DNA from: an uncultured Oscillospiraceae bacterium
Lineage (GTDB): Bacteria > Bacillota > Clostridia > Oscillospirales > Oscillospiraceae
DNA length: 41,752 nt
Assembly (NCBI GenBank): GCA_948616425.1
Contig: CAPGBJ010000018.1
Location: 1 to 41,752, forward strand
Direction: 5' to 3'
In this document: positions 1-7,675 of the stretch, piece by piece
Layout of the letters: every line of letters starts with the position of its first letter
Position numbering within the stretch: position 1 is the stretch's first letter
Program-made: the position numbers and the translations under genes
Notes under the pieces: model-generated
The model's input: the letters and a program-made list of their open reading frames with translations, nothing else
Databases searched by the model: none
What the model was told of the DNA's origin: nothing

Positions 1-31
1 ACTGGAGTTCAGACGTGTGCTCTTCCGATCT
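1..31 (+). other. Illumina TruSeq adapter remnant (artefact)
   Basis: The first 31 bases match the 3' part of the TruSeq read-2 sequencing primer exactly as I know it (begins ACTGGAGTTCAGACG and ends CTCTTCCGATCT). This is not genomic DNA. Genome sequence probably begins at base 32, so nothing upstream of the prfC promoter should be inferred from it. Confidence 0.96.
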
Positions 32-78
32 CCTAATGAGTTCATGGCCTCTCTACAGGATACAGGCGGAATTTTTTC

Positions 79-107
79 TTGCTACCTCCGCCGTCTTGTG
101 GTACAAT
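79..107 (+). promoter_or_regulatory. prfC promoter
   Basis: TTGCTA at 79-84, a 17-nt spacer and TACAAT at 102-107 fit a sigma-A promoter. The spacer ends in TTGTGG, a pattern seen before the -10 box of other promoters in this window. The transcript would start about 35 nt before the prfC start codon. Confidence 0.7.
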
Positions 108-149
108 GACTTGCCAAAGATGAAATCTATGTAGAGGGAGTGTACCCTT

Positions 150-1757
150 TTGTCGAACTATGAAGCCGAAATCAGACGCCGGCGGACCTTTGCCATTATC
201 TCCCACCCCGACGCGGGCAAGACCACCCTGACGGAGAAATTCCTGCTCTACGGCGGGGCTATCGCCCAGGCGGGCCAGGTGAAGGGCAAGAAAAATACCC
301 GGGCGGCCACCTCTGACTGGATGGAGATTGAGAAGCAAAGGGGCATCTCGGTGACCTCCTCGGTGATGCAGTTTCAGTACGAGGGCTTCTGCATCAATAT
401 TCTGGACACGCCGGGCCATCAGGACTTCTCTGAGGACACCTACCGCACCCTGATGGCGGCCGACTCCGCCGTGATGGTCATCGACGCCGCCAAGGGGGTG
501 GAGGCCCAGACCCGGAAGCTGTTTAAGGTGTGCGCCATGCGGGACATCCCCATCTTTACCTTTATCAACAAGATGGACCGGGAGGCCCGGGACCCCTTTG
601 AACTGTGTCAGGAGCTGGAACACGAATTGGGGCTGGACACCTACGCCATGAACTGGCCCATCGGCTGCGGCAAGGAATTTCAAGGGGTCTACGACCGGCA
701 GGCCCGCAAGGTAATCCACTTCACATCCAACACCAACGCCAAGGCGGCCACCGCCACCCAGATTGAACCCGACGACCCCGCCCTAGCCGATCTGATCGGG
801 GCGGCCAAGCGGGAAGCACTGGTGGACGAGATCGAGCTGCTGGACGGGGCCTCCTGCGATTTTGACCTGGAGCGGGTGCGCCACGGCAAGCTGTCTCCCG
901 TGTTCTTCGGCTCAGCCCTGACCAATTTTGGTGTGGAGCCCTTTTTGGAGGCCTTTCTGCACATGACCACCGCCCCGCTGCCCCGAACCGCAGGGGGAGA
1001 GATAATCGACGCCTTTGACGGCGACTTCTCCGCCTTTGTCTTTAAAATCCAGGCCAATATGAACAAGGCCCACCGGGACCGCATCGCCTTTATGCGGGTG
1101 GTGTCGGGCAAGTTTGAGGCGGACAGGGAGGTCTACCACCTTCAGGGAGGGAAAAAGATCCGCCTGTCCCGGCCCCAGCAGCTGATGGCCGCCGAACGGG
1201 AGATCATTGAGGAGGCCTACGCCGGGGATATCATCGGCGTGTTTGATCCAGGCATTTTCTCCATTGGCGACACCCTGTGCGCCCCGGGGAAAAAGTTCGC
1301 CTTCGACCCCATCCCCACCTTCGCCCCAGAACACTTTGAGCGCATCCGCTCCGTCGACACGATGAAACGCAAGCAGTTCCTGAAAGGGGTGGAGCAGATC
1401 GCCCAGGAGGGGGCCATTCAGATTTTCAAAACCCCCTACTCCGGGATGGAGGAGGTCATTGTAGGGGTGGTGGGCACCCTCCAGTTTGATGTGCTGGAAT
1501 ACCGGCTGCGCGCGGAGTACAATGTAGAGCTGTACAAGGAGGGGCTGCCCTTTGAGTATCTGCGGTGGATCGTCCGAGAGGACGAGGATGCCCCGCCCCT
1601 GCGGGAGGAGGACCTGCTGCTGCCCAACGACGCCAAATTGGTGGAGGACTACAAGGGCAATCAGCTGCTGCTCTTCGCCTCCCAGTGGTCCATCCAGTGG
1701 GTCACCGAGCGGAACAAGGGGCTCAAGCTGGCCGAGTTCGGCGGAGCAAAATTTTGA
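150..1757 (+). CDS. prfC: Peptide chain release factor 3 (RF3)
   Basis: A translational GTPase that recycles release factors RF1 and RF2 from the ribosome after termination, in the cytosol. The 535-aa length is normal for the family. The N-terminal GTP-binding domain shows the G1 loop SHPDAGKTTLT (about residues 18-28), the switch region with RGISVTSSV (about 64-72), DTPGHQDFSEDT (G3, about 86-97) and NKMDRE (G4, about 140-145). Domains II and III follow. The start is TTG at 150, chosen because GAGGGAG at 134-140 lies 9 nt upstream and the protein begins at the family's usual point. It is monocistronic, with its own promoter and a terminator directly after the stop. Identity is clear from the RF3-specific sequence rather than EF-G or LepA. 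Confidence 0.97.
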   Translation: MSNYEAEIRRRRTFAIISHPDAGKTTLTEKFLLYGGAIAQAGQVKGKKNTRAATSDWMEIEKQRGISVTSSVMQFQYEGFCINILDTPGHQDFSEDTYRTLMAADSAVMVIDAAKGVEAQTRKLFKVCAMRDIPIFTFINKMDREARDPFELCQELEHELGLDTYAMNWPIGCGKEFQGVYDRQARKVIHFTSNTNAKAATATQIEPDDPALADLIGAAKREALVDEIELLDGASCDFDLERVRHGKLSPVFFGSALTNFGVEPFLEAFLHMTTAPLPRTAGGEIIDAFDGDFSAFVFKIQANMNKAHRDRIAFMRVVSGKFEADREVYHLQGGKKIRLSRPQQLMAAEREIIEEAYAGDIIGVFDPGIFSIGDTLCAPGKKFAFDPIPTFAPEHFERIRSVDTMKRKQFLKGVEQIAQEGAIQIFKTPYSGMEEVIVGVVGTLQFDVLEYRLRAEYNVELYKEGLPFEYLRWIVREDEDAPPLREEDLLLPNDAKLVEDYKGNQLLLFASQWSIQWVTERNKGLKLAEFGGAKF

Positions 1758-1758
1758 T

Positions 1759-1797
1759 AAAAAGCGGCTGGATTGGATATATCCGGCCGCTTTTTTG
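1759..1797 (+). terminator. Intrinsic terminator of prfC
   Basis: Two base pairs after the stop codon an inverted repeat (left arm AAAAGCGGCTGGAT, right arm ATCCGGCCGCTTTT, with one G-U pair) closes a short loop and runs into six T residues. Confidence 0.88.
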
Positions 1798-1810
1798 CCA
1801 AAAAATCCGA

Positions 1811-1877
1811 CTCGACCGCTGGTCGAGCGGGCAAATCCCCCTCTTTTCTTGACATTTTTTTGCCGAAGGACTACAGT
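1811..1877 (+). promoter_or_regulatory. Promoter and inverted repeat upstream of the XRE-membrane regulator
   Basis: TTGACA at 1849-1854, a 17-nt spacer and TACAGT at 1872-1877 form a good sigma-A promoter for the gene at 1937. A perfect 7-bp inverted repeat, CTCGACC-gct-GGTCGAG at 1811-1827, lies 21 bp upstream of the -35 box. It could be an operator, possibly for autoregulation by the HTH protein encoded downstream; that role is inferred. Confidence 0.6.
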
Positions 1878-1936
1878 AACTTCAGCGGCTCCAGCCGGGC
1901 GGGGCCGCTCACTCAACCCCCACAGGAGGTATCCCC

Positions 1937-2902
1937 ATGGACGAGACAAGACCCTTTGGCGAGTACATCAGAAAGAAGCGGCTGGAGGCCGGGCTAACCC
2001 AGAAGGAGCTGGCCAGACGGCTATTTGTCACCGAGTCCAGCGTGAGCAAGTGGGAGCGCAACCTGTCCTACCCCGACCTCTCCCTGGTCACCGCCGTCTG
2101 CCGGGAGCTGGGCATCTCAGAGCACGAGTTCTTCACCGCCCGCGACGACGATCAGGCCCACGCCCAGGAGCGGGCGGCGGCGGTGTGGCGCGGGGTGGCC
2201 ACGGGCTTGCGGCGGTTCTGTCTGGCGGGCTACGCCATTGCCATTCCCTCCTGCCTCATCTGCGACCTGGTCCTTTTCCACGCCCTGGACTGGTTCTGGA
2301 TTGTGCTGGCCGCCCTGGCCCTGTCCTTCTGCTTTACCAACCTGCCCTGGCTGGTCCGCCGGGAGTGGGCCGCCGTCTGCCCGGGGGCCGCCTCTGTCTG
2401 CCTGCTTCTCCTCCTGCTGGCCTGCTGGCGCTATGCGGGCGGCCACTGGCTGCTGGGCGGACTGGCCATCACGGCGGTGAGTCTGGCCCTGCCCTGGGCC
2501 TGCTGGGCCGTCTGGCGATTCTATGGAGTTCATGTTCTGCCCCTGTGGGTGACCCTGACCTCGGTGTGGGTCTTCCCCCTGCTGGCGGTGGTCCACGCCT
2601 TTACCGGCGGAGACTGGCTGTGGTCCGCGGCCTTCCCGCTGGCCGCCCTAGGGGTGGTATTCCTGTGGGCCTACTTCCTCTGTTTGGCCCATCTGCCCGC
2701 GGGCCCCTGGCTGAAAGCCGGGGTGTGCGCCCTGATTACTGCCGCGGCCTCGCCGGCCTTCGGTCTGCTGTGCCGCCGGGTGCTCCCCGGCACGGCGCGG
2801 CCTTGGCTGCTGGATTGGATTATCCTGGCTGTGCTGCTAGTGTTAGCCCTGGTCCTGCTGACAGTGGGGGTGTACAGAGAACGGCGGCGGCGAATCCGGT
2901 AA
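1937..2902 (+). CDS. XRE-family HTH regulator with C-terminal membrane domain
   Basis: 321 aa. Residues about 8-62 are a Cro/C1-type helix-turn-helix (GLTQKELARRLFVTESSVSK, then WERNLSYPDLS). From about residue 85 to 315 the protein becomes strongly hydrophobic, with about seven to eight predicted membrane segments separated by short loops, and ends in a basic ERRRRIR tail. Such HTH-plus-membrane proteins are common in Clostridia; their ligands are mostly unknown, and they are thought to sense membrane or extracellular cues while bound to DNA. The start ATG at 1937 follows AGGAGG at 1923-1928. A MATE exporter lies downstream on the same strand with its own promoter, so this protein could regulate it, but that is inference from position only. 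Confidence 0.85.
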   Translation: MDETRPFGEYIRKKRLEAGLTQKELARRLFVTESSVSKWERNLSYPDLSLVTAVCRELGISEHEFFTARDDDQAHAQERAAAVWRGVATGLRRFCLAGYAIAIPSCLICDLVLFHALDWFWIVLAALALSFCFTNLPWLVRREWAAVCPGAASVCLLLLLLACWRYAGGHWLLGGLAITAVSLALPWACWAVWRFYGVHVLPLWVTLTSVWVFPLLAVVHAFTGGDWLWSAAFPLAALGVVFLWAYFLCLAHLPAGPWLKAGVCALITAAASPAFGLLCRRVLPGTARPWLLDWIILAVLLVLALVLLTVGVYRERRRRIR

Positions 2903-2930
2903 TTTCACCCTTCCCTTTTGGGTGGATTTG

Positions 2931-2939
2931 TGATATACT
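2931..2939 (+). promoter_or_regulatory. Extended -10 promoter of the MATE gene
   Basis: TG at 2931-2932 followed one base later by TATACT at 2934-2939 is an extended -10 element. The -35 region (TTCCCT at 2911-2916) is weak, as is usual for extended -10 promoters. Confidence 0.55.
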
Positions 2940-2963
2940 GCCCTCTAACGTCAAAACCCGGAC

Positions 2964-2990
2964 GCGCCCCCGCCAAGCAGGCGGGGGCGC
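2964..2990 (+). promoter_or_regulatory. GC hairpin in the 5' leader of the MATE gene
   Basis: A perfect 11-bp inverted repeat (GCGCCCCCGCC, loop AAGCA, GGCGGGGGCGC) lies between the promoter and the ribosome binding site at 3000-3005. No T-run follows, so it is not a standard terminator. It may stabilise the mRNA or hinder ribosome access. Confidence 0.6.
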
Positions 2991-3013
2991 AGAATTGATA
3001 GGAGGAACGCAGC

Positions 3014-4372
3014 TTGTCCCAGTCTCACAGAAGCGAGGAGGCCCTGGCCAACGCCCCCATTGGCCCGCTGATGTTCAAGCTGGCCCTGCCCGCAGTGGCG
3101 GCCCAACTCATCAATATGCTGTACAACATTGTGGACCGCATCTACATCGGCCATATCCCGGAGGTGGGCCGCACCGCCCTCACCGGTCTGGGTGTCACCT
3201 TCCCCATCCTAATGCTTATCTCCGCCTTTACCGCCTTCGCCGGCATGGGAGGCGCCCCTCTGGCCTCCATCCGCCTGGGGGCAGGGGACCGGGAGGGGGC
3301 GGAAAAGATTCTGGGCAACTCCACCACCCTGCTGCTCATTCTGGCCGCCCTGCTGACCACGGTGTTCTCCATTATCAAGGAGCCAGCCCTCATGGCCTTC
3401 GGCGCCTCGGCGGACACCATCGGCTATGCTCTGGACTACATCTCTATTTACCTCATGGGCACCATCTTTGTCCAGCTGGCCTTGGGGCTCAACGCCTATA
3501 TCACCGCCCAGGGTCAGGCCCTGGTGGCCATGGCCTCGGTGCTCATTGGGGCGGTCCTGAATATCCTGCTGGACCCGCTGTTTATCTTCGTCTTCCACAT
3601 GGGGGTGCGGGGGGCAGCCCTGGCCACCATCCTTTCCCAGGGGGTGAGCGCCTGCTGGGTGGTCGGCTTTCTGTGCTCTAAACGTTCTGGACTGCGCATC
3701 CGCCGAAAAAATATGAGGCTGTCCCTCAAGGTGATGGGCAGCATCGCCTCCCTAGGGGTGGCCCCCTTCATCATGCAGTCCACCGAGAGCCTGGTGACGG
3801 TGGTGCTCAACTCCGGGCTGCAGTTCTATGGCAACGACCTGTATGTGGGCACCATCACCGTGATGCAGAGCGTGATGCAGATGGTGGTGATGCCTGTCCA
3901 GGGGATTATCCAGGGGGTCCAGCCCATTATGAGCTACAACTTTGGAGCCAAAAACTACCAGCGAGTGCGGCAGGTATTCCGCCTGCTGCTGCGCACCACC
4001 CTCGCCGTGACCATAACGGCCTTCCTGGTGGTGGTGGCCTTTCCCCGACCCCTGGCCCTCATCTTTAACGACGACCGGGAGTTGGTTGAGCTGGTGGGAA
4101 AGGTGATGCCCATCTTCTTCGGTGGTATCTGGGCCATGGGGGCGCAGATGGCCTGCCAGTCCGCCTTTATGGCCACCGGCCAGGCCAAAACCAGTCTGTT
4201 TCTCGCCCTGCTGCGCAAGGTGATTCTGCTGGTGCCCTTGGCTATTCTCTTGCCTATGATCACCCAAAACGTGATGGGCATCTATGTGGCCGAACCGGTG
4301 GCCGATATCCTGGCCTCCGCCACCACCTTGACCCTGTTCCTCTACAAGAGGAAGACCCTGCTGCCCGATTGA
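3014..4372 (+). CDS. MATE family multidrug efflux transporter
   Basis: 452 aa, the normal length for a multidrug and toxic compound extrusion transporter, with about 12 hydrophobic segments arranged in two halves. The N-terminal half contains the typical IGPLMFKLALPAVAAQLIN entry helix, then YNIVDRIYIGH and the ALTGLGVTFPI segment. The second half repeats the motif pattern with MPVQGIIQGVQPIMSYNFGA. These are characteristic of the MepA/NorM-like MATE group, which exports cationic drugs against a proton or sodium gradient in the cytoplasmic membrane. The start is TTG at 3014, placed 8 nt after AGGAGG; this gives a short hydrophilic N-terminus before the first helix. Substrates cannot be told from sequence. 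Confidence 0.93.
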   Translation: MSQSHRSEEALANAPIGPLMFKLALPAVAAQLINMLYNIVDRIYIGHIPEVGRTALTGLGVTFPILMLISAFTAFAGMGGAPLASIRLGAGDREGAEKILGNSTTLLLILAALLTTVFSIIKEPALMAFGASADTIGYALDYISIYLMGTIFVQLALGLNAYITAQGQALVAMASVLIGAVLNILLDPLFIFVFHMGVRGAALATILSQGVSACWVVGFLCSKRSGLRIRRKNMRLSLKVMGSIASLGVAPFIMQSTESLVTVVLNSGLQFYGNDLYVGTITVMQSVMQMVVMPVQGIIQGVQPIMSYNFGAKNYQRVRQVFRLLLRTTLAVTITAFLVVVAFPRPLALIFNDDRELVELVGKVMPIFFGGIWAMGAQMACQSAFMATGQAKTSLFLALLRKVILLVPLAILLPMITQNVMGIYVAEPVADILASATTLTLFLYKRKTLLPD

Positions 4373-4499
4373 AGCAAACCGCAAAGCCCTGCCGCTCCGT
4401 CCGGGCCGGGGTGGACACGGTCTCATCTTGCCGTTCTTTGTCAATGCCGGTCTGATTATGGAGCACAGGGAAAATCGCCTTGTGATTCCCGCCCCCAAA

Positions 4500-4624
4500 G
4501 AATTGGGACTAAATTTACTGGCAGGCAAGTAGGCGCCTGCCGGGGAAATGCCTTTGAAGCGGGTAATTTTCCCTTTCCATGATCTTCCCCGGAGGAACAC
4601 AAAGGCGAATTGGAACTAAATTTA
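4500..4624. repeat. 18-bp direct repeat pair with an intervening hairpin
   Basis: GAATTGGGACTAAATTTA at 4500-4517 recurs as GAATTGGAACTAAATTTA at 4607-4624, 107 bp apart with one mismatch. Between them GGCAGGC at 4520-4526 pairs with GCCTGCC at 4534-4540. The region lies in the 315-bp gap between the convergent MATE and gdhA genes. I see no convincing ORF in this gap. Confidence 0.55.
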
Positions 4625-4661
4625 AAAGACCGCGGAGCTGTTGTCAGCTCCGCGGTCTTTT
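4624..4661. terminator. Bidirectional terminator between MATE and gdhA
   Basis: A perfect 17-bp stem (AAAAGACCGCGGAGCTG with its complement, loop TTGT) has an A-run on one side and a T-run on the other, so it can stop transcription from both converging genes. Confidence 0.93.
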
Positions 4662-4687
4662 TAATTCCTATGTAATAAAGCGTACGA

Positions 4688-6040
4688 TTAGAAGATACCC
4701 TGGGCCATCATGGCGTCGGCCACCTTCTGGAAGCCCACGATGTTGGCGCCGGCCACCAGGTCGTAACCCAGGCCATAACGCTCGGCCACCTCAACAGAGG
4801 ACTGGTAGATGTTCTTCATGATGCCCTTGAGCTTCTCGTCCACCTCTTCAGCGGACCAGTACAGACGCTCGGCGTTCTGGGCCATCTCCAGTTCGGAGAC
4901 GGACACGCCGCCGGCGTTGACGGCCTTGGAGGGGGCGACCACCATATGGGCCTGCTTCTTCAGGAACTCCAGCGCCTCGTTGGTGGTGGGCATGTTGGCC
5001 ACCTCGATGTAGTACTTCACGCCGGAAGCGGCAATCTTCTCAGCCCAGTCCATGTTGACGTCGTTCTGGGTGGCGGCGGGCATGTAGATGTCCACGTCCT
5101 TGACGCCCCAGCACTTCTGGCCGGCGACAAACTCGCAGCCGAATTTCTCGGCGTAAGAGGCGCAGTGCATGGGGTCCTTGGCCCGCATCTCCAGGATGTA
5201 GTTCAGCTTCTCCTCGGTGTCCACGCCGTCGGGATCGTGGATGTAGCCGTCAGGGCCGGCAAAGTAGGTGACCTTGGCGCCCAGCTCAGCGGCCTTCTTC
5301 ATGATGCCCCAGCCCACATTGCCGAAGCCAGAGATGGCGATCCGCTTGCCCTTGATATCCTCGCCGTCGTGCTTCAGGGCCTCTACCAGATAGTACACCG
5401 CACCAAAGCCGGTGGCCTCGGGACGCATCAGGGAGCCGCCAGTGGAGACAGCCTTGCCGGACAGAGCGCCGAACTCAGAGGCGCCCACGATGCGGCGGTA
5501 CTGGCCGTACATATAGCCGATCTCACGGCCGCCGCAGCCCAGATCGCCGGCGGGGCAGTCGATGTCCTGGCCGATGTGGCGGTACAGTTCGGTGATGAAG
5601 GCTTGGCAGAAACGCATGACCTCAGCGTCGCTCTTGCCCCGGGGGTCGAAGTCAGAGCCGCCCTTGGCGCCGCCGATGGGCAGGCCGGTCATGGCGTCCT
5701 TAAAGGTCTGCTCGAAGCCCAGGAACTTGATGATGGACAGGTTGACGGAGGGGTCAAAGCGGATGCCGCCCTTGTAGGGGCCCAGGGCGCCGTTGTACTG
5801 CACACGGTAGCCGCGGTTGACCTGCCAATTGTGGTTGTCATCCTCCCAAGTGACGCGGAATTCGATGACCCGCTCGGGCTCTACCATCCGCTCCAGCAGG
5901 GCGGCCTTCTCATACTCGGGGTGGGCGTTAATCACGGGCTCCAGAGAGGAGAGAACCTCCTCCACAGTCTGCAAAAACTCGGGCTCGTTGGCATTCTTGG
6001 CCTTGGTATCGTTCAGGACTCTCTCGATGTACTTGTTCAT
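4688..6040 (-). CDS. gdhA: NADP-type glutamate dehydrogenase
   Basis: 450 aa, the usual size of hexameric bacterial GDH. It converts 2-oxoglutarate and ammonia to glutamate reversibly, in the cytosol. The substrate domain contains GPYKGGIRFDPSV (residues 88-100) and LPIGGAKGGSDFDPRG (from residue 120, with the catalytic Lys in GGAKGG). The Rossmann domain has ISGFGNVGWG. The C-terminal stretch NAGGVSVSELEMAQNA is typical of the small-subunit family. A longer open frame runs 41 codons further upstream to 6163, but the ATG at 6040 has AGGAGGAAT just upstream and matches the family start. The gene is monocistronic with its own promoter about 120 nt upstream and a shared terminator downstream. 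The NADP preference is inferred from family membership. Confidence 0.97.
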   Translation of the reverse strand: MNKYIERVLNDTKAKNANEPEFLQTVEEVLSSLEPVINAHPEYEKAALLERMVEPERVIEFRVTWEDDNHNWQVNRGYRVQYNGALGPYKGGIRFDPSVNLSIIKFLGFEQTFKDAMTGLPIGGAKGGSDFDPRGKSDAEVMRFCQAFITELYRHIGQDIDCPAGDLGCGGREIGYMYGQYRRIVGASEFGALSGKAVSTGGSLMRPEATGFGAVYYLVEALKHDGEDIKGKRIAISGFGNVGWGIMKKAAELGAKVTYFAGPDGYIHDPDGVDTEEKLNYILEMRAKDPMHCASYAEKFGCEFVAGQKCWGVKDVDIYMPAATQNDVNMDWAEKIAASGVKYYIEVANMPTTNEALEFLKKQAHMVVAPSKAVNAGGVSVSELEMAQNAERLYWSAEEVDEKLKGIMKNIYQSSVEVAERYGLGYDLVAGANIVGFQKVADAMMAQGIF

Positions 6041-6091
6041 AGCGGCATTCCTCCTAAATAATATATCGCTGGGTCTAGTTTTTGACGGAAA

Positions 6092-6134
6092 GCCTTCATT
6101 TCGGAGACAGTGGGGGGAATCTCCGGGAAAAGGC
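6092..6134 (-). promoter_or_regulatory. Two-tier hairpin in the gdhA leader
   Basis: On the minus strand the leader between promoter and start codon contains nested pairs: an inner 6-bp stem (CGGAGA with TCTCCG, 12-nt loop) and an outer GCCTT/AAGGC stem separated by small internal loops. It matches no riboswitch that I recognise. Confidence 0.4.
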
Positions 6135-6158
6135 CTCCGCTTTCGCTCTGATATGTAT

Positions 6159-6186
6159 ATCATACCATAAAACGGTCAGGTGTAAA
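6159..6186 (-). promoter_or_regulatory. gdhA promoter
   Basis: Read on the minus strand: TTTACA (6181-6186), a 16-nt spacer, TATGAT (6159-6164). This leaves a leader of roughly 110 nt before the gdhA start. Confidence 0.75.
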
Positions 6187-6244
6187 GAACTTATTTTGTG
6201 GAGGTTACCACAACGAAACAGCTGTAGTGAGTTCTGAACAGCAC

Positions 6245-6284
6245 AAAAAAACGGCCCTTTCCACAAAAAGAAACGGCCGTTTTT
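6245..6284 (-). terminator. Terminator of the GNAT gene
   Basis: Inverted repeat AAAAACGGCC (6247-6256) with GGCCGTTTTT (6275-6284). On the minus strand it ends in seven T residues, just after the stop of the acetyltransferase gene. Confidence 0.8.
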
Positions 6285-6301
6285 GTTCATTCTGCAAGTT
6301 T

Positions 6302-7177
6302 TCAGTCAAACGCAAGCCCCAGGTAGCCCACCGTGTCCCAGTCCCAGGCCTTTTCCAGCGCCGGGTCCAGCCATTTGAGCATCCCAAACCTGCCCAAATT
6401 CTGGTTGGCCCCGGTACAAAATTCCGCAGGCCGGGGCTGACGCAACTCCCACCGCTGGGCGGGAGCGATCCGGGGCAGGTCCAAAAAGACCGGGCGCAGG
6501 TCTGCGCTCAGGCACTCCTTCACGATGACCAGCTCGTCATCCGCCCGCTCAGCGCACAGACAGACGGGCCCGGACTCCGTCTCCCCGACGAACAGCCCCC
6601 CGTCCCCCAGGGCGCAGCAGCCCGCCTGATAGGCCAGGGCGTCGTCGGGGTAGGCGATGTGAGGGATGTCCTTCAGCAGCGATTCCCGGACCTGGGCATA
6701 CTCCTCCAGCGAGGCGGGGCGGAGAAGGTTGGAGGGCGGCAGGGCAATCTCCTCCCGCCGCAGACTGCCGCCCAGGATGCGGAAGCACTCCCGAAAACCG
6801 TTGGCCCCGAAGAAGTTGTGGAGGGAGGGCTCCGCCGGCACGGTGGTGACGGCGGGGACACCCAAAGAGCGGAAGTAGTCGTCCGCTCCGGCCAGCAGCG
6901 CCGCCGCCAGCCCCCGGCCCCGGCAGTCTGGGTGGGTGGCCACGGCATAGAGGTAGGCCGCCCGGTACTCCCCCCGGCCGGGGACCGCGAAGGCGGTATC
7001 GAACCAGGCGGTCATAGCCCGGACCGCCCCGTCCTCCTCCAGCACCACCACCCGTTCCGGGCGGTAGTAGGCGCTATAAAAATGGTCAATATATTCATCA
7101 CTGTCGCCAAAGGCCAGCTTCCAAAGCTCCCGCTGGGCGGGGATGTCCTCTGGGACAGAGGGGCGGACGGTGAGCAT
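6302..7177 (-). CDS. GNAT family N-acetyltransferase
   Basis: 291 aa. The N-terminal half is a GNAT fold: the beta4/alpha3 acetyl-CoA binding motif A reads YAVATHPDCRGRGLAAALL (about residues 77-95), followed by LGVPAVTTVPAEPSLHNFFG and NGF, the typical C-terminal GNAT motif B. The remaining ~140 residues form a second domain without a motif I know, giving an Eis-like or two-domain GNAT layout. It transfers an acetyl group from acetyl-CoA to an unknown amine. The ATG at 7177 follows GGGAGGT. The PspC gene lies 108 bp upstream on the same strand, so the two may be cotranscribed; a terminator follows the stop. Confidence 0.88.
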   Translation of the reverse strand: MLTVRPSVPEDIPAQRELWKLAFGDSDEYIDHFYSAYYRPERVVVLEEDGAVRAMTAWFDTAFAVPGRGEYRAAYLYAVATHPDCRGRGLAAALLAGADDYFRSLGVPAVTTVPAEPSLHNFFGANGFRECFRILGGSLRREEIALPPSNLLRPASLEEYAQVRESLLKDIPHIAYPDDALAYQAGCCALGDGGLFVGETESGPVCLCAERADDELVIVKECLSADLRPVFLDLPRIAPAQRWELRQPRPAEFCTGANQNLGRFGMLKWLDPALEKAWDWDTVGYLGLAFD

Positions 7178-7285
7178 GGGGGTTACCTCCCGTTTATCAT
7201 TTGCGGGGGCCGACGACCTCGGCGGCCCGCCTTCTCAGCGTGTACAGCGGTACAAGCGGCGTACCGGGCCCTGCGGGCCCCAGAC

Positions 7286-7495
7286 TTAATAGTCCGGATA
7301 GATGTCACTCTTCTTGGGCATAATCAGGGCGCAGATCAGGTAGGCCCAGAAGCCGAAGGTGCCGCAGAAAAAGGCAATGACCCAGCCCACCCGCACCAGG
7401 GTGGGGTCGATGTCGAAGTACTCCGCGATGCCGCCACACACACCGCACAGCATCTTGTAGGGGCTCTCAGTCCGATATAATCTCTTAGTTCCCAT
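7286..7495 (-). CDS. pspC: PspC domain protein
   Basis: 69 aa, a stand-alone PspC domain: KRLYRTESPYKMLCGVCGGI (residues 4-23), then AEYFDIDPTLVRVGW and a single hydrophobic helix of about 20 residues, ending in a short charged tail. PspC proteins are small membrane proteins linked to envelope stress; in Firmicutes they often stand alone without PspA, as here. The start ATG follows AAAGGAG. A palindrome GTATG-nnnn-CATAC at 7539-7552 lies about 45 bp upstream of the start and overlaps a possible -10 box (TATGAT on the minus strand). Confidence 0.93.
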   Translation of the reverse strand: MGTKRLYRTESPYKMLCGVCGGIAEYFDIDPTLVRVGWVIAFFCGTFGFWAYLICALIMPKKSDIYPDY

Positions 7496-7538
7496 TTTAC
7501 AGCCACTCCTTTGCCAAAATAAATAGGGATCTGTTTCT

Positions 7539-7552
7539 GTATGCTATCATAC
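7539..7552 (-). promoter_or_regulatory. Palindrome at the probable pspC promoter
   Basis: GTATG-CTAT-CATAC is a 5-bp inverted repeat. On the minus strand it contains TATGAT, a possible -10 box with a weak -35 (TGGTAA, 17-nt spacer). It could be an operator. The evidence is only positional. Confidence 0.35.
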
Positions 7553-7586
7553 GCTTCCCGCATTGAAATTACCATAGGAAAAGAAT

Positions 7587-7608
7587 GAAGAATTGATTAA
7601 AATTCTTC
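7587..7608 (-). terminator. Weak terminator after the small XRE gene
   Basis: GAAGAATT and AATTCTTC form an 8-bp stem with a 6-nt loop. On the minus strand it is followed by ATTCTTTT. It lies about 70 bp past the XRE stop codon. Confidence 0.45.
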
Positions 7609-7675
7609 TCCGCCTCAGCCCCAGGTGAAAAGCCCAGGCGGCCGCCCCTCCCCTTCCGGCAGGAGGGCGCCGTGC

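Noticed and set aside
1552..3681. 709-aa open frame on the plus strand
   Set aside because: Pro/Gly/Arg-rich shadow of prfC, the XRE-membrane gene and the MATE gene in another frame; no family resemblance, and it spans a terminator and two promoters.
4946..6061. 371-aa plus-strand open frame
   Set aside because: Antisense to gdhA; Val/Leu/Gly-rich composition with no motif.
7200..7283. Terminator or riboswitch between pspC and the GNAT gene
   Set aside because: Short GC arms such as GGGCCC-gca-GGGCCC exist, but there is no T-run and no consistent fold.
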